A stretch of 64,000 bases of DNA from Thalassospira sp. HF15. GTDB taxonomy: Bacteria; Pseudomonadota; Alphaproteobacteria; Rhodospirillales; Thalassospiraceae. Below the pieces are notes generated by a model. That model did no database searches. It was not told where the DNA came from and worked only from the letters and a program-made list of their open reading frames with translations. This document shows, piece after piece, positions 25,396 to 35,394 of the stretch. Both the position numbers and the translations under genes were made by a program. Location: positions 248,001 through 312,000 of the forward strand of contig NZ_JAAVKI010000004.1 of assembly GCF_011806525.1 (NCBI RefSeq), given 5' to 3'. Each line of letters opens with the position of its first letter. Position 1 is the first letter of the stretch.

Positions 25396-25559
25396 ATACA
25401 CGCCTCGTTTCTTGTTATTGGATGGCCGCAAATAACGGGATTACAGCCTCGATTAATGACCATATGGCAGTGCAAACGCGCCGTAAAGCCCCGTTATCTG
25501 TATTTAATATGCGTGAAACTGTTCCGAAAGCCCTTGAAAACACAAGTGTTTGAACAGGT

Positions 25560-25822
25560 TAGGGTTCAGACTCATTCACATGACCGTCCCGGCAACTGAT
25601 ATGAGAGAAAAAGCTAGGAAAATGCCGCAGAGCGGGGTGATCCCCGGTCAAGGGATTTGACGCAGAGGCTTTCTCATATCAGTTGTCCTGCGGATCACCC
25701 GGATTTGCACGGGCTATGTTGTCGCAAAACCTTGAAAGATATAGATCTTCCTGCGATTTTGCTCCGCATATCCGCACAAATCCGGGAGACCGGGACGATT
25801 ATGTGAATGAGTCTGAACCCTA
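25560..25822. repeat. Dispersed structured palindromic element, copy 2
   Basis: A 263-bp element homologous to 3972-4238 and in the same orientation. Its ends pair perfectly over 22 bp (25560-25581 with 25801-25822). The stem continues after one mismatch through 25585-25592 with 25790-25797. Inner arm one is a 14-bp perfect stem (25593-25606 with 25672-25685) around the conserved CGGGG-tgat-CCCCG hairpin at 25633-25646. Inner arm two is closed by CCCGGATTTG (25698-25707) with CAAATCCGGG (25777-25786). Stem sequences differ from copy 1 while pairing is kept; the conserved blocks include the 15-base hairpin and a 14-base ATATCCGCACAAAT. It abuts the pccA terminator. Confidence 0.8.
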
Positions 25823-25858
25823 AAAAAGGCGCTGACCGTTTCCGGTCAGCGCCTTTTC
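25823..25858 (-). terminator. Terminator of pccB-pccA
   Basis: GGCGCTGACCG and CGGTCAGCGCC form a perfect 11-bp stem with a four-base loop. The minus strand continues into a T run that ends exactly at the boundary of the structured repeat. Confidence 0.88.
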
Positions 25859-25886
25859 GAAATTCACCCTTGAGGGATCGGGTGGC

Positions 25887-27887
25887 TTATTCGTCTTTTT
25901 CGAACTCGATGATGATGGCATCGACCGAGAGGTTGGCGCCCTGCTCGGCATGGATCTTTTTGACCACGCCCTTGCTTTCGCATTTAAGCACGTTTTCCAT
26001 TTTCATGGCTTCAAGGATGCAGAGTTCCTCGCCCGGCTGGACGGCCTGACCTTCTTCGACCGAAACCTTGACCAGCAAGCCCGGCATTGGCGAGAGCAGG
26101 AAGTTCGACATGTCTGGCGGGGCCTTGAACGGCATCAGCTTCTGGAGGTCTGCCACGCGGGGCAGCATGACCTTGAAGCTGCGCTGAATGCCATTGGCCG
26201 AGAGCTTGTAGCCAATGCCTTCGATGTCGATCTGCACACAGACCGGCGCACCATCGATTTCACCGACAAACATCGGATCGCCGATTTTCCAGTCCGAGAC
26301 AACGCCATAGCTGCGATCACCGATGGCGACGATGTAATCACCGTTAACACCATCGAATTCGATATCAAACGGGGTATGGTCATCACCACATACCGCCACC
26401 CAGCTTTCAGCAATTTCAAGCGGATGATCGCTGACCTGACCGGTGACCCCGGCATTGCGTTCAGCAACACGCTGATTGATGTAGGCCGCGACCACGATCA
26501 GGGTTGCAGGATCATCATTGGGCAGATCATCGGCGGAGAAACCATCAGGATATTCTTCGGCGATGAAGTTGGTGGTGATGTTGCCATCCTGGAAGCGTTT
26601 GTTGGCCATGACAGCGGCTAAAAACGGGATGTTGTGCGAAATACCGCGGATGTAATAGGCATCCAAAGCCTGGCGCATTTCCCCAATCGCCTGATCACGG
26701 TTTTCACCATAGGTGATCAGTTTGGCGACCATCGGGTCATAGAACATCGAAATCTCGCCGCCTTCATAGACGCCGGTATCAACACGCACGGTGTCCGATT
26801 CCGCTGGCGGCTGATAACGCACCAGACGCCCAGTCGAGGGCAGGAATTCGCGGAAGGGATCCTCGGCATAAACACGCGTCTCCATGGCCCAGCCGGTGAG
26901 TGTCACGTCTTCCTGCTTAAGGGTCAGTTTCTCGCCATCGGCGATCTTGATCATCCATTCGACAAGGTCCTGCTTGGTGACAAGTTCGGTCACCGGATGT
27001 TCGACCTGCAGGCGGGTGTTCATTTCAAGGAAGTAGAAGTTCTTGTCCTTATCAACAATGAACTCCACCGTCCCGGCAGAGCAATAATCCACCGCCTTGG
27101 CCAGTGCCACGGCCTGTTCGCCCATGGCCTTGCGGGTGGCGGGATCAATAAATGGTGACGGGGCTTCTTCGACGACCTTCTGATGACGACGCTGGATGGA
27201 GCATTCGCGTTCGCCCAGATAGATCGCATTGCCGTGCTTGTCGGCCAGCACCTGAATTTCGATGTGGCGCGGTTCTTCGACGAATTTTTCGACAAAAACA
27301 CGATCATCGCCAAAGGAACTGGCGGCCTCAGACGTTGCACGTTCAAAGCCTTCGCGGCATTCGGCATCGTTGCGCGCAATACGCATACCCTTGCCACCAC
27401 CGCCAGCGGAAGCCTTGAGCATCACCGGGTAGCCGATATCGTTGGCGATCTTGACCGCCTCGGCGGTGTCCTTGATGACGCCCATGAAACCGGGCACGGT
27501 CGAAACGCCTGCATCGGCGGCGATTTTCTTGGAGGTGATCTTGTCGCCCATGGCGGCAATCGCACCATTCGGCGGGCCGATGAAAGCGATGTTGGCCGCA
27601 TCAAGCGCCTTGGCGAAGGCCTGATTTTCCGACAGGAAGCCGTAACCGGGATGAACGGCCTCGGCACCGGTGGATTTGCAGGCCTCGATGATGTTTTCAA
27701 TGATCAGATAGGACTGATTGCTTGGCGCCGGGCCAATGCGAACAGCCTCGTCAGCCATCTGGACATGAAGGGCGTTCTTATCCGCATCGGAATAGACCGC
27801 GACGGTTTTGATGCCCATTTTCTGGGCTGATTTGATCACACGGCAGGCGATTTCACCGCGGTTGGCAATCAGGATCTTGCTAAACAT
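25887..27887 (-). CDS. pccA: Propionyl/acetyl-CoA carboxylase biotin-carrier alpha subunit
   Basis: This 666-residue subunit carries biotin carboxylase (residues 1 to about 450: KILIANRGEIACR, the ATP-grasp loop KASAGGGGKGMR, EMNTRLQVEHPVTE), a middle BT linker domain and a C-terminal biotinyl domain. The biotin attachment site is the Lys of LEAMKMEN near residue 632. Size and layout match PccA, which works with PccB to carboxylate propionyl-CoA to methylmalonyl-CoA, feeding odd-chain and branched-chain catabolites to succinyl-CoA. ATG 27887 with GGGAGA upstream is the start. It is 21 bases downstream of pccB. Confidence 0.92.
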   Translation of the reverse strand: MFSKILIANRGEIACRVIKSAQKMGIKTVAVYSDADKNALHVQMADEAVRIGPAPSNQSYLIIENIIEACKSTGAEAVHPGYGFLSENQAFAKALDAANIAFIGPPNGAIAAMGDKITSKKIAADAGVSTVPGFMGVIKDTAEAVKIANDIGYPVMLKASAGGGGKGMRIARNDAECREGFERATSEAASSFGDDRVFVEKFVEEPRHIEIQVLADKHGNAIYLGERECSIQRRHQKVVEEAPSPFIDPATRKAMGEQAVALAKAVDYCSAGTVEFIVDKDKNFYFLEMNTRLQVEHPVTELVTKQDLVEWMIKIADGEKLTLKQEDVTLTGWAMETRVYAEDPFREFLPSTGRLVRYQPPAESDTVRVDTGVYEGGEISMFYDPMVAKLITYGENRDQAIGEMRQALDAYYIRGISHNIPFLAAVMANKRFQDGNITTNFIAEEYPDGFSADDLPNDDPATLIVVAAYINQRVAERNAGVTGQVSDHPLEIAESWVAVCGDDHTPFDIEFDGVNGDYIVAIGDRSYGVVSDWKIGDPMFVGEIDGAPVCVQIDIEGIGYKLSANGIQRSFKVMLPRVADLQKLMPFKAPPDMSNFLLSPMPGLLVKVSVEEGQAVQPGEELCILEAMKMENVLKCESKGVVKKIHAEQGANLSVDAIIIEFEKDE

Positions 27888-27908
27888 TTTTCTGTCTCCC
27901 AATTTGTC

Positions 27909-29441
27909 TTACAGCGGAATGTTGCCGTGTTTCTTTTCAGGGTTCTTGACGTCCTTGTTGCGCAGCATACCCAGCGCCTTGCAGACGCGGCGGCGTGTGC
28001 CATGCGGCATGATGACATCATCAATGAACCCCTTGCGGCCCGCGACAAACGGGTTGGCGAATTTTTCGCGGTATTCTTCGGTGCGAGCTTCGATCTTTTC
28101 GGGATCGTTCATGTCCGCCCGGAAGATGATTTCCACTGCCCCCTTGGGACCCATCACCGCAATTTCGGCGGTCGGCCAGGCATAGTTGACGTCACCACGC
28201 AGATGTTTGGATGACATCACGTCGTAGGCCCCACCATAGGCCTTGCGGGTGATCACAGTGACTTTCGGCACGGTGGCCTCGGCAAAGGCGTAAAGCAGCT
28301 TGGCACCGTGCTTGATGATGCCGCCATATTCCTGTGCGGTGCCCGGCATGAAGCCCGGAACATCAACAAAGGTGACAATCGGGATGTTGTAGGCATCGCA
28401 GAAACGCACAAAGCGCGCGGCCTTTTTGGAGCTGTCGATATCAAGGCAACCGGCCAGAACCATCGGCTGGTTGGCGACGACACCGACCGTGCGACCATCC
28501 ATGCGCGCCATGCCGATAATGATGTTCTTGGCGTAGTCGGGCTGGACTTCAAAGAAGTCGCCCTCGTCAACGACCTTGGTGATCAGTTCCTTCATGTCAT
28601 AGGGCATGTTGGGGTTTTCCGGCACCAGGGTATCGAGCGAGAAGTCTTCGCGGTTGATCGGGTCTTCGCAAAGGCGTGCTGGCGGCTCTTCCTTGTTGCA
28701 CAGCGGCAGGAAGTCCATGAAGCGGCGCGTCTGCAGCAGCAGGTCAACATCGTTGTCAAAGGCCAGATCAGCAACACCGGAAACACTGGTGTGGGTCGAG
28801 GCCCCGCCCAGCTGTTCGTGGGTGACTTCTTCGTGGGTGACGGTTTTGACCACATCAGGCCCCGTCACAAACATATAGGAGCTGTCCTTGACCATGAAGA
28901 TGAAGTCGGTCATGGCCGGGCTATAGACCGCCCCACCCGCACACGGCCCCATGATCAGCGAGATTTGCGGGATGACGCCGGAACCCTCGACATTGCGCTG
29001 AAAGACGTCGGCATAGCCGGCCAGGCTTTCGACACCTTCCTGAATACGGGCGCCGCCAGAGTCATTCAGGCCAATCACCGGCGCGCCAACCTTGAGCGCC
29101 TGATCCATGATCTTGGCGATCTTGCGCGCGTGCGCCCCGGAAAGTGCGCCACCGAAAACGGTGAAATCCTGCGAGAAAACAAACACCAGACGGCCATTGA
29201 TCGTGCCGTGGCCGGTCACGACACCGTCGCCGGGAATGCGGTTTTCGGTCATGCCGAAATCGACACAATCATGTTCGACGAACATGTCCCATTCTTCGAA
29301 CGAACCTTCATCGAGCAGCACGTCAAGGCGTTCGCGCGCGGTGAGCTTGCCTTTCTTGTGCTGATTATCAATGCGGCGCTGGCCACCGCCCATGGCAGCT
29401 TCGGCGCGCTTCGCTTCGAGTTTGGCGACAATATCCTGCAT
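27909..29441 (-). CDS. pccB: Propionyl-CoA carboxylase carboxyltransferase beta subunit
   Basis: This 510-residue carboxyltransferase has two crotonase-like halves. Recognisable blocks are [30 protein letters not shown], the oxyanion-forming [13 protein letters not shown] near residue 160, and [14 protein letters not shown] with [13 protein letters not shown] in the second half. These fit PccB more closely than acetyl- or methylcrotonyl-CoA subunits, but substrate range is not proven. ATG 29441 with AAGGAAAA upstream is chosen over the 16-codon longer frame. It is first in the pccB-pccA operon. Confidence 0.92.
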   Translation of the reverse strand: MQDIVAKLEAKRAEAAMGGGQRRIDNQHKKGKLTARERLDVLLDEGSFEEWDMFVEHDCVDFGMTENRIPGDGVVTGHGTINGRLVFVFSQDFTVFGGALSGAHARKIAKIMDQALKVGAPVIGLNDSGGARIQEGVESLAGYADVFQRNVEGSGVIPQISLIMGPCAGGAVYSPAMTDFIFMVKDSSYMFVTGPDVVKTVTHEEVTHEQLGGASTHTSVSGVADLAFDNDVDLLLQTRRFMDFLPLCNKEEPPARLCEDPINREDFSLDTLVPENPNMPYDMKELITKVVDEGDFFEVQPDYAKNIIIGMARMDGRTVGVVANQPMVLAGCLDIDSSKKAARFVRFCDAYNIPIVTFVDVPGFMPGTAQEYGGIIKHGAKLLYAFAEATVPKVTVITRKAYGGAYDVMSSKHLRGDVNYAWPTAEIAVMGPKGAVEIIFRADMNDPEKIEARTEEYREKFANPFVAGRKGFIDDVIMPHGTRRRVCKALGMLRNKDVKNPEKKHGNIPL

Positions 29442-29788
29442 GTTGCGTTTTCCTTGCTGTGATCGGCCATTCGGCACATTTCGGCCCAATGTGCGCGTCT
29501 CGAGAATGAAATAGCATTATTCGGTACTGGAATGCCAATTATTTTTACTGTTCTGACAGAGGTCCAGAATAAGCCCTAAACACCTGATTTCCCTAGCGTC
29601 ATTTTAATATTCGAGACCGGGCTGGACTAAAGTCTAGAGCGTCCATGTTATCGCGATAGACAGGGATCATTTCGGCGTCGCACACGTTGAGATATTGCCG
29701 CCACGCGTTTTACGGTAGTCTGAAAAGTGCCGCAGGCCCCGTTCCTGCGCGCGAAATCGCCACATGTTGACACAACCGATTGAGCCCC
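29442..29788. other. Divergent intergenic region between pccB and the ABC membrane-domain gene
   Basis: No gene-like frame is present. The region must contain promoters in both directions. AT-rich patches near 29520-29550 and 29600-29615 are plausible core elements for pccB, but I cannot define them precisely. No riboswitch or repeat was seen. Confidence 0.35.
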
Positions 29789-30754
29789 ATGCTGACATTC
29801 ACTCCCCGCAATCCCGAACGCACCGGCGATGATCGCCCGGCCTCTTCATTATGGGGCTATGTCTGGCGCATGAGTGGCTGGCATCAGGTTGTGGTATGCA
29901 GCCTTGCCGTGATTGTCGCCGCCCTTGGCATTGCCCCGATCGAGCTTCAGCGCCGGATTGTCGATAATGCCATCACGCCGCAGAATTTTGATCTTTTGAT
30001 CGTGCTGGCGGCCATCTATATCGGCGTTATTGTCGTGCATGGTGGCATCAAGCTTGTGCTTCGGATGTATGAAGGGTGGCTGAGTGAAAGCGCGATCCAG
30101 TATAATCGCAAGCACCTGACGCGATTGCGCGCCCACAATCAGGCCGGCAGTGACGATGACAGCAACGGGCGCGCGGTTTCGATCATCGGGGCCGAGATCG
30201 AGAAACTTGGCGGTTTTGTCGGCGATGGGTTGTCCCAGCCGGTGGTCAATAGCGGCATGCTGATTTTCGGGCTTGGCTACATGATCAGTGTCGAGCCGAT
30301 CATTGGCCTGATCGGGGTGATTGCCCTGATCCCGCAGGTTGCCCTTGTCCCGGTCATCCAGAAGCGCATCAACGCGCTGATCGAAGACCGGGTGGAGAAA
30401 ATGCGTACCGTCAGTGACGAGCTGTCCGAACTTTCATCGGATAAAAGCGACGACGAACAGCTTGATCCGATCAACAAGGGCATCACCGCGCTGTTTGACA
30501 ATCGCATGCGGCTGTTCCTGTTGAAATTCGGGATGAAGGCCCTGATCAACTTCCTTAATGCGCTGGCACCGATTTGTGTGCTGTTTGTTGGCGGCTATCT
30601 GGTGATCGAGGGGCAGACATCGGTCGGTATTATTGTCGCATTCATATCCGGGTTTGACCGGATGTCATCGCCGATGCGCGAATTGCTGTCCTATTACCGG
30701 GTGGCTGCGCAGGCGGCCGTTCAGCACAAGATGATTGCACGCTGGATGCAGTAA
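29789..30754 (+). CDS. ABC transporter type-1 membrane domain protein without ATPase domain
   Basis: A 321-residue protein resembling only the six-helix membrane half of ABC exporters. Hydrophobic segments are visible near residues 35-55, 75-95, 155-205 and 260-290. The RRIVDNAI helix start and the intracellular FDRMSSPMRELLSYYRVAAQAAVQH end fit this fold, where a nucleotide-binding domain normally follows after a linker. Here the protein stops, and no ATPase gene is adjacent: the next gene is convergent. It may pair with an ATPase encoded elsewhere, be a remnant, or work without ATP. ATG 29789 is preferred over a TTG three codons earlier. Confidence 0.75.
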   Translation: MLTFTPRNPERTGDDRPASSLWGYVWRMSGWHQVVVCSLAVIVAALGIAPIELQRRIVDNAITPQNFDLLIVLAAIYIGVIVVHGGIKLVLRMYEGWLSESAIQYNRKHLTRLRAHNQAGSDDDSNGRAVSIIGAEIEKLGGFVGDGLSQPVVNSGMLIFGLGYMISVEPIIGLIGVIALIPQVALVPVIQKRINALIEDRVEKMRTVSDELSELSSDKSDDEQLDPINKGITALFDNRMRLFLLKFGMKALINFLNALAPICVLFVGGYLVIEGQTSVGIIVAFISGFDRMSSPMRELLSYYRVAAQAAVQHKMIARWMQ

Positions 30755-30767
30755 CACCGACTGGCGG

Positions 30768-32969
30768 TCAAGCCTGGTCGGGATTGACCGCGTTTCGGCC
30801 GCACAGCTTAGCATCGATGCAACTGCAATCATTGCAGCTGCCTTCGACAAAGAAGCAAAAACGATTGCGTCCGCAATTTTTGGCGCGATAGAGCGCCTTG
30901 TCGGCATCGCGATAGATGGAGTCCGGATTGGCGTTATGATCAGCGCAGGTTGAGATGCCGATACTGATTCCGACATGTACTTCGTTGCCATCGATCATCT
31001 GCAGACGCGAGACTTCATCAATAATCCGCTGGGCGGGGATGGTCGCATCGCGCACATCTTCCATCAGTGGCAAGACGACGGCGAATTCGTCGCCGCCAAG
31101 ACGCGCCACCACATCGGCTTCGCGGCAATTGCGCTTGATGATCTTGCCCACTTCAACCAGAAGCTTGTCCCCTACCGGATGACCGAAGGTATCGTTGACC
31201 GCCTTGAAACGATCAAGATCAAGCAGCATGAGAACGATTTTCTTTTCAAAGCGCTTGTTGATCTCAATGATCTGCGAGAGCATCGAATTGAACTGATAGC
31301 GATTGGAAAGCCCGGTCAGTTGATCGGTCTGAGCGAGCCTGCGAATTTCGGCCTCGACCGCTTTGGACGGCGTGATATCTGCATGCGTTCCCGACATGCG
31401 CAACGGCTTGCCTTCTTCGTCCCATTCAACGACCTTGCCACGATCCAGCACCCAGACCCAGCTGCCGTTCTTATGGCGCATGCGGCATTCGCACTCGTAG
31501 TATTCGGTTTCGCTGTTAAAGGTGCCATGCAACAGGGCTTCGGACTTTTCGAGGTCTTCGGGATGCGCGTGCGACAACCACGTATCAATGCTCACGGGCT
31601 CCAATTCTTCGAGCGTATAGCCGATGATTTCCGCCCAGCGTTCATTAAAGCGTGTTTCGCCGGTCCGAACATTCCATTCCCAGGTGCCGGCATTGGTCGC
31701 CCAGATGATCTCATTCAGACGCTGGCGTTCCTCGTCGAGTTTGCGGTTGGCATCCGTGAGCATGCGTTCGTAATGTTCGCGATCGGTAATATCGACATTG
31801 GTGGTGTGAATGTATTTACGTTCGTGCAGCTCAATGACGCCGGCATGAACCTCCATCTTGCGGATTTCACCGTTGCCCAACCGATGACGCACGACGAATG
31901 ACAGCACACCTTTTTCGAATACATCGGCGACATGTTTGTGCAGCGATGGCGCGCCATCCACGTCAAGATCAGGTATCTTGCGCCCGACAAGGCCGCCATC
32001 GGCGAAGTCGTACAGGGCCTCGGCGGCTTGGCTGGCATCGACGATCCGGCCGTCCTCCGGATCGACCAGGATGTTTACCGCCGTTGTGTTGCTAAACATC
32101 TGGCGATAGAGCAATCCACGCTCGCGAAAGGCCGCTTCAGCCTGTTTTACATCCGTGATATCGGCAAATGAAACAACGACGCCATCAAAGGTGCCAGCCT
32201 CTTCGTTATGCAGGGGTTCGGCATTTACGCGGATCCAGGCAAACGCGTCATCGGGGCGTTTGATCCCCAGAACGACGCCGTATTCGCGCTTGCCGGTGAC
32301 AAGAACCGTGCGGCCCGGCAGTTCGCCCCGCGCAAGCGGAGTGCCGTCTTCGCGTATAAAGCCCCAGCCATCGCGCAGCGGGACCTTGTGCGTCAGTTCG
32401 TCGCTGGTCAGTCCGAGAATCTCAAGCGCGGTATTATTGAATTCGACAACCGCACCGTTCGCATCATGGACCACGACACCTTCGGCAAGCGAATCAAGCA
32501 GTCGCTTGTGCAATTTGTCGCTGTTACGCAGCGGAGAAACCTTACCATCACACGATGACAGATCCGCCCCGCGTTCAAGTTCGGTCAAACAGCCCGAGGT
32601 CACGACCTCGCCAGTCGCAAGGGTGCGGCTGATGGCACAGTCTTCGACCGCGACCCAGTCGCCATTTTTATGACGCAGGCGAAAAGTTGCGCGCTTCTGG
32701 GTGCCATCAACGGTCGTCTGATCGGTGGACTTATCGGTTTTGGCGGTTTTGGCGAATGTGTCTGCGTCATCAGGATGGATCAGAGGCCCCCAACCCTGCG
32801 CGCGATCAAATTCGTCACCGACGGGATCATACCCAAGCAAGTCAAGAAGCCCGGCCCCGACATAGTTTCGCGACGGATCATTGCGGAAAAACTCATACAG
32901 GACCGTCGCCGGCACAGCTGCGCCAGCATGGCTTCCTGTCTGACTGGTCAAGTTTACCGACACGTTCAT
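30768..32969 (-). CDS. Multi-PAS diguanylate cyclase (GGDEF)
   Basis: This 733-residue cytoplasmic signalling protein has four consecutive PAS-type sensory domains (roughly 20-130, 155-275, 285-400 and 415-535). A C-terminal GGDEF domain (about 545-705) should make cyclic di-GMP. The catalytic ARLGGDEF motif is intact, and a READ inhibitory-site motif (R-x-x-D) lies five residues ahead of it, so product feedback is expected. No EAL domain or transmembrane helix is seen. The last 35 residues carry six cysteines (CGRNRFC, CNDCSC, C), which might bind metal or sense redox. Stimuli are unknown. The start has an AAGGCGATGGA site. Confidence 0.9.
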   Translation of the reverse strand: MNVSVNLTSQTGSHAGAAVPATVLYEFFRNDPSRNYVGAGLLDLLGYDPVGDEFDRAQGWGPLIHPDDADTFAKTAKTDKSTDQTTVDGTQKRATFRLRHKNGDWVAVEDCAISRTLATGEVVTSGCLTELERGADLSSCDGKVSPLRNSDKLHKRLLDSLAEGVVVHDANGAVVEFNNTALEILGLTSDELTHKVPLRDGWGFIREDGTPLARGELPGRTVLVTGKREYGVVLGIKRPDDAFAWIRVNAEPLHNEEAGTFDGVVVSFADITDVKQAEAAFRERGLLYRQMFSNTTAVNILVDPEDGRIVDASQAAEALYDFADGGLVGRKIPDLDVDGAPSLHKHVADVFEKGVLSFVVRHRLGNGEIRKMEVHAGVIELHERKYIHTTNVDITDREHYERMLTDANRKLDEERQRLNEIIWATNAGTWEWNVRTGETRFNERWAEIIGYTLEELEPVSIDTWLSHAHPEDLEKSEALLHGTFNSETEYYECECRMRHKNGSWVWVLDRGKVVEWDEEGKPLRMSGTHADITPSKAVEAEIRRLAQTDQLTGLSNRYQFNSMLSQIIEINKRFEKKIVLMLLDLDRFKAVNDTFGHPVGDKLLVEVGKIIKRNCREADVVARLGGDEFAVVLPLMEDVRDATIPAQRIIDEVSRLQMIDGNEVHVGISIGISTCADHNANPDSIYRDADKALYRAKNCGRNRFCFFVEGSCNDCSCIDAKLCGRNAVNPDQA

Positions 32970-33295
32970 TCCATCGCCTTACTGGCGTCTCCTTCAGAAA
33001 ACCGGATGAGCCGACTGTTGAAGCAGCACACCCTGATTGTGGTTGGGACATGATTGCAGTTCAGAATCACCGCCGGGCACTGCCATAACTACGCCCGGTC
33101 CATAGCTGGACACCCACAACAAACGATACCAACGTATAGGTATATTTTTATACTAATTAGAAATTGATGAAAAGCAGATTTTACAACGCAGGGACGGATT
33201 ATTTTTCCGGCCTATCTTATTGATTTATATAGTGCGCTGAACAATCCCTTCGATAGTCGAATAGGGCCTCATACCCAAGCAGCATGAAAAAGGCG
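32970..33295. other. AT-rich intergenic region upstream of the GGDEF gene
   Basis: No supported gene is present. It separates the GGDEF gene start from the ATP12 gene end and must hold the GGDEF promoter. Poly-T and poly-A tracts occur near 33140-33180; nothing else was identified. Confidence 0.4.
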
Positions 33296-33326
33296 CACAA
33301 AAAAGGAGCAGTTACCTGCTCCTTTG
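33296..33326 (-). terminator. Terminator after the ATP12 gene
   Basis: AAAGGAGCA (33302-33310) pairs with TGCTCCTTT (33317-33325) around a six-base loop, and the minus strand runs on into six T. It lies about 35 bases beyond the stop codon. Confidence 0.85.
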
Positions 33327-33360
33327 TAGGGGATCGGACCTGAGAACGCGACCTTGTGCC

Positions 33361-34083
33361 TTAGCCAAGCAGCTCCAGATAGCGGCCAGCGGCCAGAAGT
33401 TCCGCGCGATGGCGATCAAGGCGGGCTTTGGCCTCGGCGTCGTCGCCCCACTTTTCCATGGAATACTCGTCATCAAGTTGTGCTGCCTCAAAGGCGGCCT
33501 CTGCATCGATCTGCTTGTTGATCACCGCAAGACCAATAATCACCGATCCCGAGACCGTGGTCACGCTGTGCAAAGCGGTGAGGTAATAATCATCAAACGC
33601 TTCGACATGATCCTGCAAACGCAGCAAAGACTGGTCTTCCTGTGTAATCGGCATCACACCTTCGGTGACGTTGAGCGCCACGCCAAGATCATTTTTCGAC
33701 CAGTCAAGCAGCGGCTGCCAGGCCTTGGCCTGACGTTCGATCAAATCTTCCGGGTATGGGGCGCGATAGCACAAAAGGTCCGAGCGGCCATAACCGGTCA
33801 GTTCGGCAATGACGGCCGACCGGTTCGGGCGCACCCGGTCAATTGCGGTTGCAGCAAGCTGCATGATTGGCATCGTGGCTGGCTGGATTTTTTCCCCTTG
33901 GGAATCCCACTCCGCAGCGATTTCATGCGCCAGCACCTCGGTGGGCAGCAGGAAGTCAGCCTTGGCCGGCGTTTTCACCGCCCGACCATCCAGAAGCACG
34001 CACCAGCCTGCCCCGCTTTCATCAGCGGCGGCATCGGCCTTTTTATAGAAACGTTTGATCGATTGTGTAACCATGACCGCCAT
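33361..34083 (-). CDS. ATP12-family F1-ATPase assembly chaperone
   Basis: This 240-residue protein matches the ATP12 family, which in mitochondria and Alphaproteobacteria helps assemble the alpha subunit into the F1 head of ATP synthase. The blocks VLLDGRAVKTPAK, PTEVLAHEIAAEWDSQGEKIQPATMPIMQLAATAID and the SDLLCYRAPYPEDLIERQAKAW stretch are the family core. Two possible ATG starts lie three codons apart (34083, 34074); the first is used. In related genomes it often sits after HAD and rluC genes; here the cluster has been split. Confidence 0.88.
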   Translation of the reverse strand: MAVMVTQSIKRFYKKADAAADESGAGWCVLLDGRAVKTPAKADFLLPTEVLAHEIAAEWDSQGEKIQPATMPIMQLAATAIDRVRPNRSAVIAELTGYGRSDLLCYRAPYPEDLIERQAKAWQPLLDWSKNDLGVALNVTEGVMPITQEDQSLLRLQDHVEAFDDYYLTALHSVTTVSGSVIIGLAVINKQIDAEAAFEAAQLDDEYSMEKWGDDAEAKARLDRHRAELLAAGRYLELLG

Positions 34084-34358
34084 ATGCCCAAAACCGACGT
34101 TTTGCGCAAGAGGTTTGCCAAACAATTTGCCGGATAAAGCATGTCGAATGAGCGATTATCAAGAATTTCTGTATAATTTTTGATCAAATTGCCCCATTGA
34201 CCAAATAATAAACAACTCTACTCTGCTGGACGAAGGTTACAAAACCGCAACAAAGCGGGCGCATTGGTGACATGGCATGACCATTGCTAAGTGCGCATTG
34301 GATTTTATCAGGTGGCTGGATTGTTCGATCAATCCGCAATCAGGAGGCTTCTTTAAAC

Positions 34359-35381
34359 ATGACCACGCTTACGAACCGACTTTTGGGTGCAGCCATTGGT
34401 GCAGCTGTTGCCCTTGGCGCACAGGCAGCCCTGGCAGATATGGCGATCAAATTCTCGCTCGACTGGAAATTCGAAGGTCCGGCAGCACCGTACCTTCTGG
34501 CCAAGAAGAACGGCTATTTCGAAGATGAAGGCCTTGATGTCACCATTGACTCAGGCAATGGCTCAGTCGGTGCGATCACCCGCGTTGCCAGCGGCGCTTA
34601 TGACGTATCACTGGCCGACATCAACTCGCTGGTCGAGTTCAACGCATCCAACCCGGATCGCGCCATGAAGTCGATCTTCATGGTTTATGACCGCCCGCCG
34701 TTTGCGCTGTTCATGAAAAAAGACTCCGGCATCACCAAACCGGAAGACCTTGTTGGCAAGACCCTTGGCGCACCGGTCTTCGATGCATCGCGCAAGCTTT
34801 ATCCGGCATTTGCGTCGGCCACCGGCCTTGATCTGGATGCGGTGACCTGGGAAAGCATGGACCCGCCGCTTCGTGAACCGATGCTGGTGCGTGGCGATGT
34901 GGATGCGATTTCCGGTCACTACTTCACCTCGATCCTGAACCTGCAGGCACAGGGTCTTGCCAAGGAAGACCTGACCGTCTTCATGTACAAAGATTATGGC
35001 ATGGACTTCTATGGTAACGGCATCCTGGCATCGCCGGACATGATGGAAAACCACCCGGAAGAGCTTAAAGGCTTCTTGCGCGGTGTGGTCAAAGGCTGGG
35101 CCGCGGCGATTGCCGATCCGGCTGCTGCCATCGCAGCACTCAAGGAAGCGGATCCGCTGATCAACCCGGATCTTGAACAGCAGCGCCTGCAGATGGCGAT
35201 TGACGAAAACGTCATCACCCCGGCAACCCTTGAAGAAGGCATGGGCCTTGTCAAAGCCGACCGTATGGCCAAGGCCATCGATCAGGTTGCCCTTGCATTT
35301 GGGTTCGAAAACAAGCCAAGCGTTGATGACATCTATACCGATGCCTTCATGCCGTCTGCCGAAGACCGCATGCTGAAATAA
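34359..35381 (+). CDS. NitT/TauT-type ABC transporter substrate-binding protein
   Basis: This 340-residue periplasmic binding protein of the NMT1/THI5-like family starts at ATG 34359 after a strong AGGAGG site, with a signal peptide ending ALA-DM near residue 27. The family pattern FSLDWKFEGPAAPYLLAKKNGYFEDEGLDVTID is clear. Relatives bind taurine, alkanesulfonates, nitrate, pyrimidines or riboflavin; the ligand cannot be chosen. I found no TPP or FMN riboswitch upstream. It is followed by its ATPase and permease genes with a hairpin in between, which would give the usual excess of binding protein. Confidence 0.88.
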   Translation: MTTLTNRLLGAAIGAAVALGAQAALADMAIKFSLDWKFEGPAAPYLLAKKNGYFEDEGLDVTIDSGNGSVGAITRVASGAYDVSLADINSLVEFNASNPDRAMKSIFMVYDRPPFALFMKKDSGITKPEDLVGKTLGAPVFDASRKLYPAFASATGLDLDAVTWESMDPPLREPMLVRGDVDAISGHYFTSILNLQAQGLAKEDLTVFMYKDYGMDFYGNGILASPDMMENHPEELKGFLRGVVKGWAAAIADPAAAIAALKEADPLINPDLEQQRLQMAIDENVITPATLEEGMGLVKADRMAKAIDQVALAFGFENKPSVDDIYTDAFMPSAEDRMLK

Positions 35382-35394
35382 TCACCGTATTGAG

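Noticed and set aside
34084..34358. TPP or FMN riboswitch upstream of the NMT1/THI5-like binding protein
   Set aside because: Neither the CTGAGA/ACCTGA thiamine box nor the FMN-aptamer blocks are present; the substrate was therefore left open.
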